Positions 13,901 to 25,104 of a stretch of DNA of 64,000 nt are shown one piece after another. Source of the stretch: Certhia americana. Taxonomy: Eukaryota; Chordata; Aves; Passeriformes; Certhiidae. The stretch is taken from assembly GCA_018697195.1 (NCBI GenBank), contig CM031857.1, positions 56,970,491-57,034,490 on the forward strand. The letters run 5' to 3'. The notes below the pieces were generated by a model. The model saw nothing but the letters and a program-made list of their open reading frames with translations. It did not search any database and was not told the origin of the DNA. A program made the translations under genes and the position numbers. The stretch's first letter is position 1. Each line of letters starts with the position of its first letter.

Positions 13901-16900
13901 CTTAAATCCATTTTTGTCCTGCTCGTGAATTCTCCCTGGGGTGACTGCCACATCCACAACACAAAGGGCAGGTCAGGACCTTGCCATAACTCAGCTTGTC
14001 TTGGTTTTCATGTAACAACAATGAAGCTCTCACATGAAACTGAGACCTTTGCAATATTGCGTTATTTGTTCAACAGGATATTTGAACTATTGTGGTTCCA
14101 CACGTCAGCTTTGCAGCATCTCACAGAAGAATGATGGCACACCATCTCCTTTGAAAACAGACAGGGGCTCTTGGAATTTGCTTCTCTACGTACTTTCAAC
14201 AATGGCTTTGATCTGTTATGCACAAAAATAAGGAGTGCTGATTTTCAAGAAAGGGGACTTGTAATACTTTTTTTTTTTCAGAGTAGAATGAGGTCACCAA
14301 AAAGATTCATCAAACATAGTTTGATGAATAGCTACTCTCAAACAATGTGTTTCTTGTTTCTCAGACTCAAGAGTCTGAAAATTGTTCCTTTAAAAGAAAT
14401 ACGTGGACAATATGAGAGGGCAAGGTCTTGATCTTACACATCACTGCTCTGCAGTTGGTGGAATGATGTGAAAAACAGACTATGGAAATAAGAAACTGTT
14501 CCTTAATTTAATTATTTAACAATTCTTTCTTATGTTTTCGTGTCAGTGAGAAATTGCAAGTAGCTCATAAACAGAAACAGGGAACAGTACTTGGGGTCTT
14601 CTGTTGAAAATTGTATATTGCCTTTCATCTGTCTTATGTCAATGTGAGCCAAGGACCATTTGTGACTAACAGGTGATGATGTTTCTTTCTTGTAGTACGA
14701 CATTGTTGGACATTCAGGAGATGGTTTCAACATTGCCTTGGTTGGGAGTGACAAAGTTCCCAAGAACAATAAGCAAAGATTGGAGATTCTTAAGGTAAAT
14801 TGTGCTGATAAGTAATGCTGGTAATTAAGGATTTTATGACTGCAAAGATAAAATTGAGGCAGGTCAAAGAATGCAAAATTTGGGGATAGGAAAATAAAAG
14901 AAAGACAAGAAAGCAAAAATCTGTGTATTTGCATAAAATTGAAACAGGGCCTTTCAGAGACATGGCAGAAAACAAATTGTGCCAAAATAGTAGAAGCTGG
15001 GTATGCCTTAATCTGGACTGTTGCACCCTAAACGCGTCATTTTGACTACCTGTCAAAGGATAGGGAAGGTTCCAAAGATTATATACAGTGATATAGATAG
15101 CTCTGCCCAATTCATGTGATATTATTAGTGCATAAGTGACTCATTCAAAACTGTAGAGGGATCCCAGGTCAGTGATTTAGCCTGGTACCTTCAAGAAGTT
15201 ATGCATCACAGTAGCATTAGGAAAATGTGTCAATGCTATGTTGGAAACATGTTAAATCACAAGGCAAAGGGAGTGTATTCACCAAAATTTTTCTGTAGTA
15301 GGATGAAGAAAAATTGAGTATATTGTAGGATTTACCTGGTTGGCAGCTTGATAGGCTAGAAGCATGCATTTGAGCTTCCTTCAAAGACTATTTTTAAAAT
15401 AGCTCCTTTTATTAGACAAACCTGATTTACAATTCCTGGCCTGTTACATAGGTAACAGCTTAATCAATAAATACTGTGTATTTATTTTGTAATGGCTCAA
15501 ACAAAATGTTTTATCATTTTTAAATGTGACTTCCATTGTCAGGAATTAGATATTTGATAATAACAACCACACTACTAGGATTTGGAAGTCCAGTGCAAAT
15601 TATGAACGTGCAGGAGCTGTTCATACCATTAGGAAACTAAGTTCTGTTTTCTTCCCAAAATACATAGGAATGTATCTACTCAAACTGTAGCTGACCAAAG
15701 TGTTTTATCTTCCCGAAGGCCCAGTCTAATTAGGTCCCTGAGTGGGTTTTGATTGTTTGACCAACTGTGTTTTTATGGAGGGCTGCCTAATAATGACATA
15801 TTATGTACAAAAAGCTGCATCTTCTTTCATATTTGGAGCACTGTTTGCATTTCTGATGGCTCCCCTAGTACAGCAATACTGAATATTTACTCCCTCCTGT
15901 GCTAGCTGAAATGAATGCTTGTTCCTAAAGTCATCTTACGTGTTTCCACGTGGTTATGCTGTGCACACAGACTATGCACGCCCACGCTCAGTTCTGCATG
16001 AGTGGAGACCATACCTTGGAAGGGACAGAACATGCCATTCGGGAAATCGCCAAGGAGGAGGCTGACGAGTATTTTGTCATCGTCTTAAGTGACGCAAATC
16101 TTGAGCGTTATGGAATTCGGCCATCAAGGTTTGCACAGGTGTTGACCACCAACACTCAAGTCAATGCTTTCGCCATATTTATAGGATCCTTGGGAGACCA
16201 GGCAGATAGGTAAGTGTTTTTGGTTTATGCCTAGTACTGTTTGCTTTCATTCATCATAAATCTAAATTATGCTTTTACCACAGTGAGTTGCCCATGCTGT
16301 TGTTCTGCACTGAGGTTTTGGTCGTAGTATCATAAAATCATAGAATGATTTGGGTTGGAAGGGACCTTTAAATATCATCTATTCCAACCCTCCTGCTATG
16401 AGCAGAAACGTCTTTCACTAGATTCACACTGTTCAAAGCCCCATCCAACTCAACTTCCAGAGATACAGCAAACAACTTCTCTGGATGACCTGTGCCAGTG
16501 CATCATCACTCTCATTGTAAAAATTTCTTCCATATCTCCAGTCTAAATCTACCTTCTTCTGGTTTAAAACTGCTACACCTTATCCTGTCATTACAGGCCC
16601 TGATAAAAACTCTCACTCTGTCCTTATGAGCCCCCCATATTTATTGAAAGGCCTCAATAAGGTCACCCTGGACTTTCCAGGCTGAACAACCCCAACTCTT
16701 CTGACCCAGTGTTCATAGCAGAGGTGCTCCATCCTACTGACCATTTTTGTGGCCCTCCTCTGGACTCGCTCCAACAGGTCCATGTCTTTCCTGTCCTGAG
16801 GACCACAGAGCTGTACCCAGCACTCCAGGTGGCATCTCACCAGACTGGAGTAGAGGGGAAGAATCACTTCATTCACTCTGCTGACTGCACTGCTTTTGAT

Positions 16901-18686
16901 GAAGGAAAGCCAGGGTACAATTGGCTTTCTGGGCTGCAAGTGCACATTGATGGGTCATGACCGAGTTTTCACCCATTTTCTTTTTACTATTATCATTATT
17001 AATGTTCTGGCAAGAAGTGTAGCTCCTGAGTTGTGTCAGGGAGGAGACTTGCTTGTGGATCCTACTGACATCCCTTACAGCCAGCAAGTTCAGAGCATCC
17101 TGTGCATCCGAAGGGAGAAGCTGATGCCATCCTCCTGCTGCAGGATGTGCACTATACCCTGATGTAGTGTCACCATGTAATCATAATAGAGATGTGGTGC
17201 CTTTGTGATTGCCCAGTATATGGTTACAATGTGTGTAGGCCTAAGAAAAGAGATTAAAACAAAAGATGCTGAACTTAATTGGCCTTCCAAACAGACAAAA
17301 ATTTGATTCAGATACTCCCCTTGTGTTAGAGACATAAATTCTTTGAAGTGTCTGAGGCAATATGCCTGGGTTTGGTTCTACTACATAATTTCACTTTAAA
17401 ATGTTTGGGCGCAAGGGGAAAAAAAGAAATTCTGTCCCAGGTGTTCTTCCAGGTTCCACATCCACTGAGGACCAGTACCTGCAGCAAAAAGCTGGTATAG
17501 CCACAAATATAACTGTGTCTTTTCTGTTTCTGTTTGGGTCTTCAGCTAGAGGAGAATGAAAGAAATTTTGATGGGAGTTGGCCCTCAGTAGATTATTTTA
17601 AGCAGTAGTGTTGAAAGATACAATTGCACAGACACCATGAGTTGTGGCTTCGGACCATGAGTCTGTACATCAGAGCTGTGTTCTTCATCAAAGGAGATTC
17701 TATTCTGAAAGATTATAATCATGGTCCCTTTACTTTTGATAGGAATTAAGAAAAAAAGAAAAAAAAAAAATCCTTGCCCATATCCTGCTGTGTAAGAGAT
17801 CTTATAGTGGCCTAGTTCACTGGGTATGGAAAATGCACACAATGCTGTCACTGAAATGCATTTCTATGTATGTGGAAGTGCAGAATTAGACAAAGACTTC
17901 CTGTAACTGCTGTGGGGGAAGGAGGAGGGAGTTCTCTGTTGCAGGTTTTTTTTAAACTAATTTTAAAAGTGAAAGTTTACTTAGCATTGGGGGGGATAGT
18001 TTAGAGCAAAATCTTACGTAAAAAGTAGAGAAAAAATAAATCCCAAGCCTGCTAACTGGACATGAGGGAGATGGGGTTTGTAACATGCATCTAGTTTGAC
18101 TTTTAAGAGTGGGTTAAGCTGTGAATAAAAATGTGTCTGGTTAATATTGGCAGAAGAATACATTTCCATGTAATCTTCAGCAATGTCGAAGAAATACAAA
18201 GAGCACAGTTAGAATCATTGGACTTGTTGAACTGAAAGAGCTGTGGGTTCATGGTAGTCAATTTAGGATAAGTATCTTCATTTCCAGCATAAATCTGGAG
18301 CTGTTCTCAACAAACCAGTTGTGGTGATGCCTCATGGGATCACTGGTACCTTGATCAAAATGGAGTTCTGGCATGTCAGAAAGAGAAATCTCTGGGAACA
18401 CTTTTGTTTGAGTTGCTGAAAGGAGCTCTGTGCCCTACCTGCTCTCAGTGTTTTCTTCCTCTGTTGCTTTCTCAAACCTTTAATTGCATGGTGACAGCAA
18501 TGTGAGGAGTCCTGTCTTGTGTTAAGGAAGATAATTTGAGGTAGTAATTTTGTCTTTTCCCTCATTCTGCTCCTTAGGTTGCAGAGGACACTGCCAGCAG
18601 GTCGGTCTTTTATTGCCATGGATACCAAAGAGATCCCTCAGATTTTGCAGCAGATTTTCACATCTACCATGTTGTCAAGTGCCTAG
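4873..18686 (+). CDS. VWA8: VWA8 C-terminal part (spliced, 5 exons; partial)
   Basis: Spliced exons 4873-4998, 6836-6994, 14696-14794, 15971-16209 and 18578-18686 encode the last 243 residues of von Willebrand factor A domain-containing protein 8, followed by TAG. VWA8 is a large mitochondrial AAA+ ATPase (about 1,900 residues in human). The window holds only its C-terminal VWA domain and the linker before it. Every junction has GT/AG ends, and the phases (0, 0, 0, then 2) join without a frame error. The MIDAS motif DVSGS starts at 6881, and the later metal-site Asp in VLSDAN is at 16091. The Thr in GDHT at 16013 probably completes the site. From known VWA chemistry it should bind a divalent metal. 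Identity rests on recognised family sequence, such as the EKxIYKRRGELEPQ linker and the LQRTLPAGRSF block. Upstream exons lie off the left edge. The gene converges on RGCC. Confidence 0.95.
4999..6835 (+). other. VWA8: VWA8 intron, 1.84 kb
   Basis: An AT-rich intron between the two phase-0 exons. Donor GTAAGT and acceptor CTGTCAG are both clear. No mobile element or RNA gene was recognised. Confidence 0.9.
6836..6994 (+). CDS. VWA8: VWA8 exon: VWA domain start with MIDAS
   Basis: This exon of 159 nt (53 codons, phase 0) lies between the acceptor CTGTCAG and the donor GTAATT at 6995. It opens with PGSPQQKPKRLRLVVDVSGSM. The DxSxS metal-binding motif spans 6881-6895 and is intact. The remainder, YRFNGVDGRLERSMEAVCMVMEAF in two parts, forms the first VWA helix. 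Third codon positions are strongly GC-rich (runs of CGC, CTG, GTG and CCC), unlike the other four VWA8 exons here. Confidence 0.95.
6995..14695 (+). other. VWA8: VWA8 intron, 7.7 kb
   Basis: The largest intron in this part of VWA8, with donor GTAATT and acceptor TTGTAG. It contains an old sense-oriented LINE copy at about 8400-9290. The remainder is ordinary AT-rich sequence in which I recognise nothing else. Confidence 0.9.
8400..9290 (+). mobile_element. Ancient CR1/jockey-clade LINE fragment, sense orientation
   Basis: The stretch resembles, in order, several blocks of old sauropsid CR1-clade LINE ORF2. These are the GACAAAGTCCCTCCATAGAGG block near 8500, the GAGGTGACAAAACTTGCTGAT block (the reverse-transcriptase ADD region) near 8710, the TGACTGGG block near 8815, and an AACAGCTGTCAAAAAAAGCTAATAGA-like block near 9000. 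The reading frame is broken by stops and indels, so it is a decayed copy. Family assignment comes from memory of consensus sequences. Boundaries are approximate. Confidence 0.6.
14696..14794 (+). CDS. VWA8: VWA8 exon: VWA domain strand 2 region
   Basis: This exon of 99 nt (33 codons, phase 0) follows the acceptor TTCTTGTAG and precedes the donor GTAAAT. It reads YDIVGHSGDGFNIALVG and then KVPKNNKQRLEILK, matching the second beta strand and following loop of the VWA8 domain. It is preceded by the 7.7 kb intron and followed by a 1.18 kb intron. An open frame on the opposite strand (14530-14985) is a shadow. Confidence 0.94.
14795..15970 (+). other. VWA8: VWA8 intron, 1.18 kb
   Basis: An intron with donor GTAAAT and acceptor CACACAG. 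No element was recognised inside it. Confidence 0.9.
15971..16209 (+). CDS. VWA8: VWA8 exon: main body of VWA domain
   Basis: This exon of 239 nt begins after the acceptor GCACACAG and ends in the middle of an Arg codon (AG, then G from the next exon). The donor is GTAAGT at 16210. It encodes the HAQFCMSGDHTLEGTEHAI block, then EEADEYFVIVLSDANLERYGI and a segment ending FAIFIGSLGDQADR. It supplies the probable MIDAS Thr (16013) and the second MIDAS Asp (16091). The intron that follows holds a CR1 insertion starting about 120 bp downstream. Confidence 0.95.
16329..16985 (-). mobile_element. CR1 LINE, 5'-truncated, antisense to VWA8
   Basis: The left end carries the CR1 3' terminus in reverse complement: ATCATAAAATCATAGAAT, then TTTGGGTTGGAAGGGACC. 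The body continues through the 3'UTR into the C-terminal part of the reverse transcriptase ORF. Conserved islands include the GGCTGAACAACCCCAACTCT block and the TGGACTCGCTCCAACAGGTCC block near 16760. The copy is about 650 bp, so it is strongly 5'-truncated, as is usual for CR1. The right boundary is uncertain. Confidence 0.92.
16613..16945 (-). pseudogene. CR1 reverse-transcriptase C-terminal remnant
   Basis: A 110-codon open frame lies within the CR1 copy. It reads VNEVILPLYSSLVRCHLE and then DLLERVQRRATKMVSRMEHL, the typical C-terminal end of CR1 ORF2 after the catalytic domain. It has no catalytic residues and no start of its own. It is a fragment and does not encode a working gene. Confidence 0.85.
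18578..18686 (+). CDS. VWA8: VWA8 terminal coding exon
   Basis: The acceptor is a pyrimidine-rich tract ending CTTAG. The first base completes the split Arg codon. The coding part is 109 nt and reads LQRTLPAGRSFIAMDTKEIP, then QILQQIFTSTMLSSA, then TAG at 18684-18686. This is the highly conserved VWA8 C-terminus, closing the Rossmann-like VWA fold with its last strand and helix. Confidence 0.95.
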
Positions 18687-18800
18687 CCATTGCTGATGTC
18701 ACTGGGTGTGAACTCAAAGAGGAAACCCACTCCTGCTGGAGATACAAACTCTAAAGCTGAGGATAAACACAACTATTAATAAAACACATACCGTTCTCTA
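18687..18800 (+). terminator. VWA8: VWA8 3'UTR and candidate poly(A) signal
   Basis: The canonical hexamer AATAAA lies at 18778-18783, 92 nt after the stop codon, and would give a short 3'UTR ending near 18800. Other AATAAA hexamers occur further downstream (for example near 20410 and 20455), so a longer 3'UTR is possible. The hexamer is visible; the choice of site is inference. Confidence 0.5.
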
Positions 18801-20879
18801 ATCAGCCAAGCAACCATAATCTACAGGACAGCCAGACTGTAAATTTTCCCCCAGAATCTCTCAAGCGACTTAGCACATTCAAAGAGCTGCATGGGGGCAG
18901 AGGATGGCAACAGAATGAATGTTTTTCCAGAGGGACAAACAAACAAAGGAGACAGTCTGTGATCATTCCTCTGCCTGACATGTTGCCAGCACTACAGAAT
19001 CATCTCACCCTGTTTCATTAAACATGGTTCACTGGGATTTGGTAATCCTGTGCGAGGCATATCCAGGCAATCTGTGTCAGTGTTTTCGTGTGTATTATGT
19101 TTGAATAGGTGGTTAACTCCAGCTCTGATTTAAACAGGACTGCTCTTGCCAGGCAGGAAATCCTTCCTTCCCCTCCTGTTGCTTTCTTGTCTTGATGGGC
19201 ATCAGGGCTTCACCCCAACACTGGGAACAATGGAGCAGTTTGGAAACACTGACTGTCAATGTGTAAACATTCATTATCTGATCAGGCACGGTGCTCCAAG
19301 TTTTCAGATCTAGAGAAAGTGGCTGTTATGAAGTGAAGCAGCACAAAAATAGATTGTTTCAGTTCTGCCTATGAAAAATAAGGGGAAAGGGTCAAACTGC
19401 GCTTAAGAATTCCAAGAGGCAGCATTTCCAAGGAGGGAATTCCTGCCATGCCTCCCTTGCACAGCCAATGATGCTGTAACCATTGCAATGTTACACAAAA
19501 TCCCTGGGATGGCCTTGGCACATGGGGGTGATTCTTCAAGCAGGAGACAAGAAGGGTACTAGTACTTTGCTAGAGCACATTCATGGTCTGTCTTTCTTGG
19601 GTCATTTGAAGGTGAAACTGGAGGAGAGAAGTTATTTTTTAGAAAGGAAGAGGAGAAAGTATTTTAGCAAGATACCTCCATTAGAATGTATTTAATTTCC
19701 AAGTTAGTTGTAAAGACTTGTTTTATGATTCAATCAGTTGGTGTTTGGTTTGTCCCATGAGGCAATAATTTTCCTCTTTATCTGCTAAAAAAGAGATATT
19801 TTGTAGTTCTTTGGGAACAGTGGAATACTGGATGAATTGAATGTATAATTTAATTAAGCTGGTACGGGGGATGTGCATCATCACTGATAACTCTGCTGAT
19901 ATTAATTAGTGGGTAACTGAATAGAAGAACATTCAGGAAGAGTGCTTATAAAAATCTGAAGGAGTAATTGCGATTCTTTTAATATTTCTCTTAGTCCTGC
20001 AGTTGATCAAGCTGCACCTTGAGCAGTGACTTTGGAAGAGAGAAGGCAGATTAATTTGGTTTTGTTAAATACAACCATTGGTGTTTTAAGCTTATGGTGG
20101 TCATTCTCTACTCCATCAGTCCTGCAGAAAAAAGTCTTTGGTACCAGAGCATCAAAAATGTCCTCTGTTTAGGATGGGTTTCCAAGGCTGGTCAGCTTTC
20201 AAACTCTTTATGACAAGAGGGGATGGAAGACATTTTTCAAAGTCTTGTTGGCATTGTTATGATAACTATGTATGTGAAAACAAAGAGAATGAAGATGGAG
20301 TTCCTGTTTGGAACTGGGAGGAGGTTGAGAAGGTAATCCCTGATTGGGACAAATGCACGTGTACACACATACACACAGGTGCTGCTACTAACAGGGAAGT
20401 GCGCTTCAAAATAAAAATATCTTGGTCCTGTAAACGTGATGAAATACTAAATGTAATAAAGAGTTGATATATTAATAAGGCTCTTACTAAATGTGTGTTT
20501 ACATGGAAATTCCTTTAGCAAGTCTGCCTTTATTGCTAGCAGTCCTGAAAAAAAGAAGCTTTTTCTTGCAGTTAATTAGTAACTGCACTGTACACTTTCT
20601 ACATGACTTGTGTGGATAAACTTTCTCACCTCAGATTTACATGCAGTAAAATACAGTTACCTTTATCATGAAAAAATTAGTGCTATTTAAGGGAAAAACT
20701 ATGCTAAATCCAGTTTTTAATCTTTTGTTTGATTATGCCTCTAAATTATACTTAATGTATAAGTATAATTTACAGTTACCTTTCATTTCAGTTGCATCAT
20801 TTGCAGTTACCTTTCTGTAATGTTTGGTTTTATTTCTTTGTTTCAAATTCTGTTGTTTATCAGTTCTTGTTCCTTGGGT
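18800..20879. other. Intergenic, VWA8 downstream flank
   Basis: No coding exon, RNA gene or mobile element was recognised. Additional AATAAA hexamers near 20410 and 20455 could serve longer VWA8 transcripts. A short CA-rich tract lies near 20356-20380. Confidence 0.6.
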
Positions 20880-21245
20880 CCGTAGGATACAGCCGCATCC
20901 AGGACCAGGCCAGGCCATTCTAAATCTGCCCTCTTTCAGTTTATTCCCCTGTGTCCTATTGCTACATGCCCTTGTAAGAAGTCCCTCTCTGGCTCTCCTG
21001 AACCCCCTTTAGGGAAGTGCTATAAGGTCTCCCTGGAGCCTTTTCTTCTCTTGTTGGCTGAACAACCCAGCTCTCTCAGGCTGTCTTCACAGGAGAGTTG
21101 CTCCAGCCCCCTGACCATCTTTGTGGCCTCCTCTGGACTCACTCACACGGGCCTGTGTCCTTATTGTGCTGGGGCCCAGAGCTGGATGCAGTGCTGCAGG
21201 TGGGCTCTGTCAAGAGTGGAGAGAAACAGGTACTGCTGCAGTAGA
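20880..21245 (-). mobile_element. CR1 LINE fragment, reverse orientation
   Basis: Recognisable CR1 segments in reverse complement include the CCTATTGCTACATGCCCTTG block near 20955, GCTATAAGGTCTCCCTGGAGCC near 21020, the GAGAGTTGCTCCAGCCCCCTG block near 21095 and GTGGCCTCCTCTGGACTC near 21123. It lacks the extreme 3' repeat end, so it is truncated on both sides. It lies about 2.2 kb past the end of VWA8. Confidence 0.88.
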
Positions 21246-24200
21246 GTTTGAGAGAGAGGGAGAATAAATTAGTGAACCTTTTTTAAATTTTCAGTTCAGA
21301 AGGAAAGGGTTTGGGTTTTGGCTTTAATAACATTTCATTGCAGAGCATATTTGACCTGACAACGTCTCCCTAAATCATAAAAATTCAGGGCAAAATTTTC
21401 CCCAGGCTGTACATCTCTCACCTGCTTTAATGCCCATCACTACCCAGGGAAATCAAAGCAGCAACTGTGCTTTTCCCTGTCTCACCAGGACTTGCAGTGT
21501 TATTTCACTGCTCAAAAATTCAGCAAACATCTTTCATGTTCCTGGAATTTGCAGAGCTTCCTAATATGCATTTATTTTTAATTAGTGGAATGCTTAAGAG
21601 TAACATGGCTTTGTCTGCCTAACAGCAGCACCAATGGCTGCTCTCATTGCAATTCAGGCACCAGCTTTGTGTGTCACTCATCCCCTCTGAAAGCGTGTTA
21701 AGGTATTTTTCATCTCTTCTCACAGTTTAATAAGGCACTTTTGCACTCATCAGTTTTTATTTAAAGGCCCTGTTTCAGCAAATGAATAGAGCTGCCAGTT
21801 GGAGTAGGGCCTGACCTATCACTAATGCTTTAATAGCATTAGTCACATCAGCAGTAGTGATTTTAATTACCTCTTGTAATGCAGATTTTGGTCTAATTCC
21901 ATTTCTCTATGTAATGTGTTCATAGCCACTAGTCAGTCAGTAACACTCCACAGTCATTTTGGATTATTATTTAACTTTGGTGCAAAAATTTTTTAAAAAA
22001 AAGAGAGAAAAGAAAGTCCAGGCAGATGAGATTTCAATCAGAGTAAATGCAGGTGATGTCTCACTCAGACATGTGAGATTGTTTTCAACAATTTGTAGCA
22101 AACAAATTGCCCCACAATAAAAATAGCTTGCAAAGCAAACTGTTCAGCTGAAGGATTTCCTCTTCTAGGAGACAGGCTTCACACCACCAAATTAGACAGG
22201 CAACAAATTGCCTAATTCAGAAATGTGTTTGGTTTTGAGATTGCTGTGTCAATGTGAACAGCATTGTCACTGAATAAAATGCGGGAAATACATGTATGTG
22301 GGAAGATGGCAGAAGAGATTCAACATTCGTCGGGATGAAGGTGATGGTGGGTTTTTTTCAAAGACAAGGAGAAAATTATAAAATTTGAATAACTTCATTT
22401 TCATAACCATCTATTCTCAATCTTTTTGACCGAACAATTAAGCATATGAAAACAAAAATTTATTTTTTAAAACCAGATACCTCAACGTTACTCACAACGT
22501 CCTAATTCTGAACATTTGGCGTGACTGCATGCAAAAAAAATCTGTGTATCAGAACACAGATCTACTACTACAATTGTAGTGTGATCAAGAAAAACCTCAT
22601 TGCAGTAAATATACTGAGAGTATGTAAATGTAAAAAAAAAAATCTCAGATATTCATCCTGGTTTTTCCACCCATCACATACAGTTTTTCTTTGGACAGGC
22701 TGAGCTGTACAAATCCAGGTAGGGCTGGAAACTAGACCCAAACCCTGTTTGCCTGAGGCTGTGGATCCCTACAGGCTGGGTGTAATCTGGCACCATAGTT
22801 CCCTCAGTTCCAAAAGAAACATACGGTGAGAGAGAGAAGCAAGGGAAAAAAAAATAGAAATTCCTCATTTTCAACCCACTCAGCTTTCCAGAATGGCTTG
22901 ACTTGAGCACTACAGCAGGCACGATCAGGATGGAGGTGAGAAAAGCAGATGAGGTAGCCAGGAAGATCCACCAGGCACAGGCACAGCAGTAGAATTACCC
23001 CCCAGTGAAAACCTCAGCGCGAGGCCAGGAGAAGATGGTCAGGGGAGGCATGCTGGGCTCACGGAGCAGCAGTCAGGTGCTGCCACGTCCTGGCTGAGCC
23101 CTGCTGTGAGCACCACACAGCACAAACCCACCTTGGCTGAGGATGGGCAGGCTCAGAGATGGAGCTCAGCTGCCAATGTTGGCACCACATCAGAGCCATG
23201 AAGGCTGAGCCTCGGGCTTCGGCCCTTCAGCTCTTGTGCTTAAACCTCCTCAGCAGCAGCAGGCATCAAATAAACTTCCCAGGCACGTGCTGAGAACGAA
23301 TTGAGGCTTGTTAACCTCATGGAACAGTGGCATGGGGACTAGAATACATCATCTATGTTCCCTGCATACAAATTGCAGGAGCTTGCTTTCTTTTTAAATA
23401 CATACAAGTTCATTCGAGCACAAGCCAAAATTTACTGGTCCCTGGAACCTCTACTGAGGGTGGAAATATTCACTCAGCACCTATAAACTAAACACTTCTC
23501 ACAAATATGAAGAAAAAAAAGTTCTTTCTATATCAGGACTCGATAGAAAGCCCATTCTTAGCTACAGCCTTTTCAGTTCAAATCATTAACTGAATATTTT
23601 ATATGAACTACTCTGGCCAAGCTGAGTAAGATGACAATATTATATGCAGACTGTGGTCTGGAAAAAGTCCACAAATAACATTCATGGTTAGGAAAATGTG
23701 TTATACTGAAGGGTGATAAAAACAATGGTGTCCCACATATTTTTGCTGTCGTCATGACTGAATCATGCTCTGTGCCATCTGCACCAACATCTGCATTTCA
23801 GCTTGAATTGGTTCGGCATCTACAAGGTCACCTACTTTGATTTCCAAACTGATAATTATAAATGAGTTTGAGGGTTTTAAAGAAATGCATTTTGTTAGAA
23901 GCAAGGATGCTTCCCTTGAGTTCTGCATTCAGCAGCAGAAAGTTTGGCAGAATTTTGATGCACCAAAATAACCATATATTTTTTTCCATCAGAATTATCT
24001 GAAACTGCTCTGCAGGTCTCCACCACTTCCTGCTGTCCTCAGCTCCCTTGGCATTCTTCAGGAGGGTGAACAGGGAACACTGAAACTCTGTCCTCCTTCT
24101 CTGCTGTACTGAGCACTGAGTTCCTCACTGCATCCTATTAGAAAGGAGTCATATAATGTGACCAAAACAGCAAAATCAGAGTAGTTATACAGCTGCCATA

Positions 24201-25104
24201 ATCCTCCTCACTGCCTCAGGTTTCTGACATGACCCACTTTCACTGTGGCACAATTCCCAGAGTGAGCCAGATGCAAGAGAAAAAGGAACCTCACATTCAT
24301 CAATACATTTGCAATAAGACCCTGGAGAAGGACCATATTTATGTTTAAGCACAGATTTCACAGGAAAAGGGCTGAGCAGGCAGGCACAGGCTGGCCAGCA
24401 GAGCCCCTAGTGAGGAGATGTCCTAAACTGGCTGTCAGCTTGGTATCTGAGGGCAGCAATCGTATTAAGAAGAGCAGACAGTGGAACTCATGCTTGCCCA
24501 GGGCCATGCTGACCTGGAACACATGGGTCTGCCAGGCTGCAGCTGCTCCCGTGTCATCACTGACTTCTCCTCTGCTGTTATCTTCTTGTTAGAAGAGGAC
24601 AGAGACTGATTCCTGCTCTTGCCATGATTTCAAAAAATTACTGCAAAGACTGTAGCAGAACAGGCACGGACTGATGAAACAGTGAAGTGGGGACAGTCAC
24701 TGGAAGTACCACTGAAAAAGGTTTTTCAGAAGTTGCCTTACTCTTATATTTTTAAGTCCCCTCTGTCAGCGTTGCACTCAAGAAGGTCTTCATGCCCACT
24801 AAACAGCAGATTTCCCTCCATGTTAATAGTGTATTTAAGACCTCAAAATTCTCCTCTCCTTTAGCACCAGCTCAGAGAAAGAATATCACCATCTCCTCAA
24901 ACCACTCCTCTGCTGTAAATGGTACTATAAGATCAAGGAGCCTGTGGGGTCTGGTCTTTTGCAGGCAGGACGGGTTGGAAGCAGGTGGTCTTAAAATACA
25001 CAAGATCTGGATTAACACAGCAGAAGTCCCACTCCCCAACACTCAGAAGTCAAACCCTGAACTTCAGCATCCACACCCAAACATGGGCCAGCATTAATGC
25101 TGCT
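21246..25104. other. Intergenic; includes AT-rich conserved-element candidate
   Basis: About 21540-21910 is low in CpG, free of recognisable repeats and rich in TAAT cores. It holds a perfect 9-bp inverted repeat at 21821-21843. The part from about 22900 to 23260 is more GC-rich but has no coding pattern. No gene was seen. Confidence 0.5.
21821..21843. repeat. Perfect inverted repeat, 9-bp arms
   Basis: ACTAATGCT at 21821-21829 and its exact reverse complement AGCATTAGT at 21835-21843 flank a 5-nt spacer TTAAT. Each arm contains an ATTA/TAAT homeodomain core. The symmetry is directly visible; a role as a paired homeodomain site or hairpin is inference. Confidence 0.9.

Larger units (their letters stand above)
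16210..18577 (+). other. VWA8: VWA8 last intron, 2.37 kb
   Basis: A phase-2 intron splitting an Arg codon (AG|G), with donor GTAAGT and acceptor CTTAG. It contains the CR1 fragment at 16329-16985 in antisense orientation and a short A-rich tract near 17750-17770. Confidence 0.9.

Noticed and set aside
14530..14985. 151-codon minus-strand open frame
   Set aside because: It is antisense to a well-supported VWA8 exon and is a shadow.
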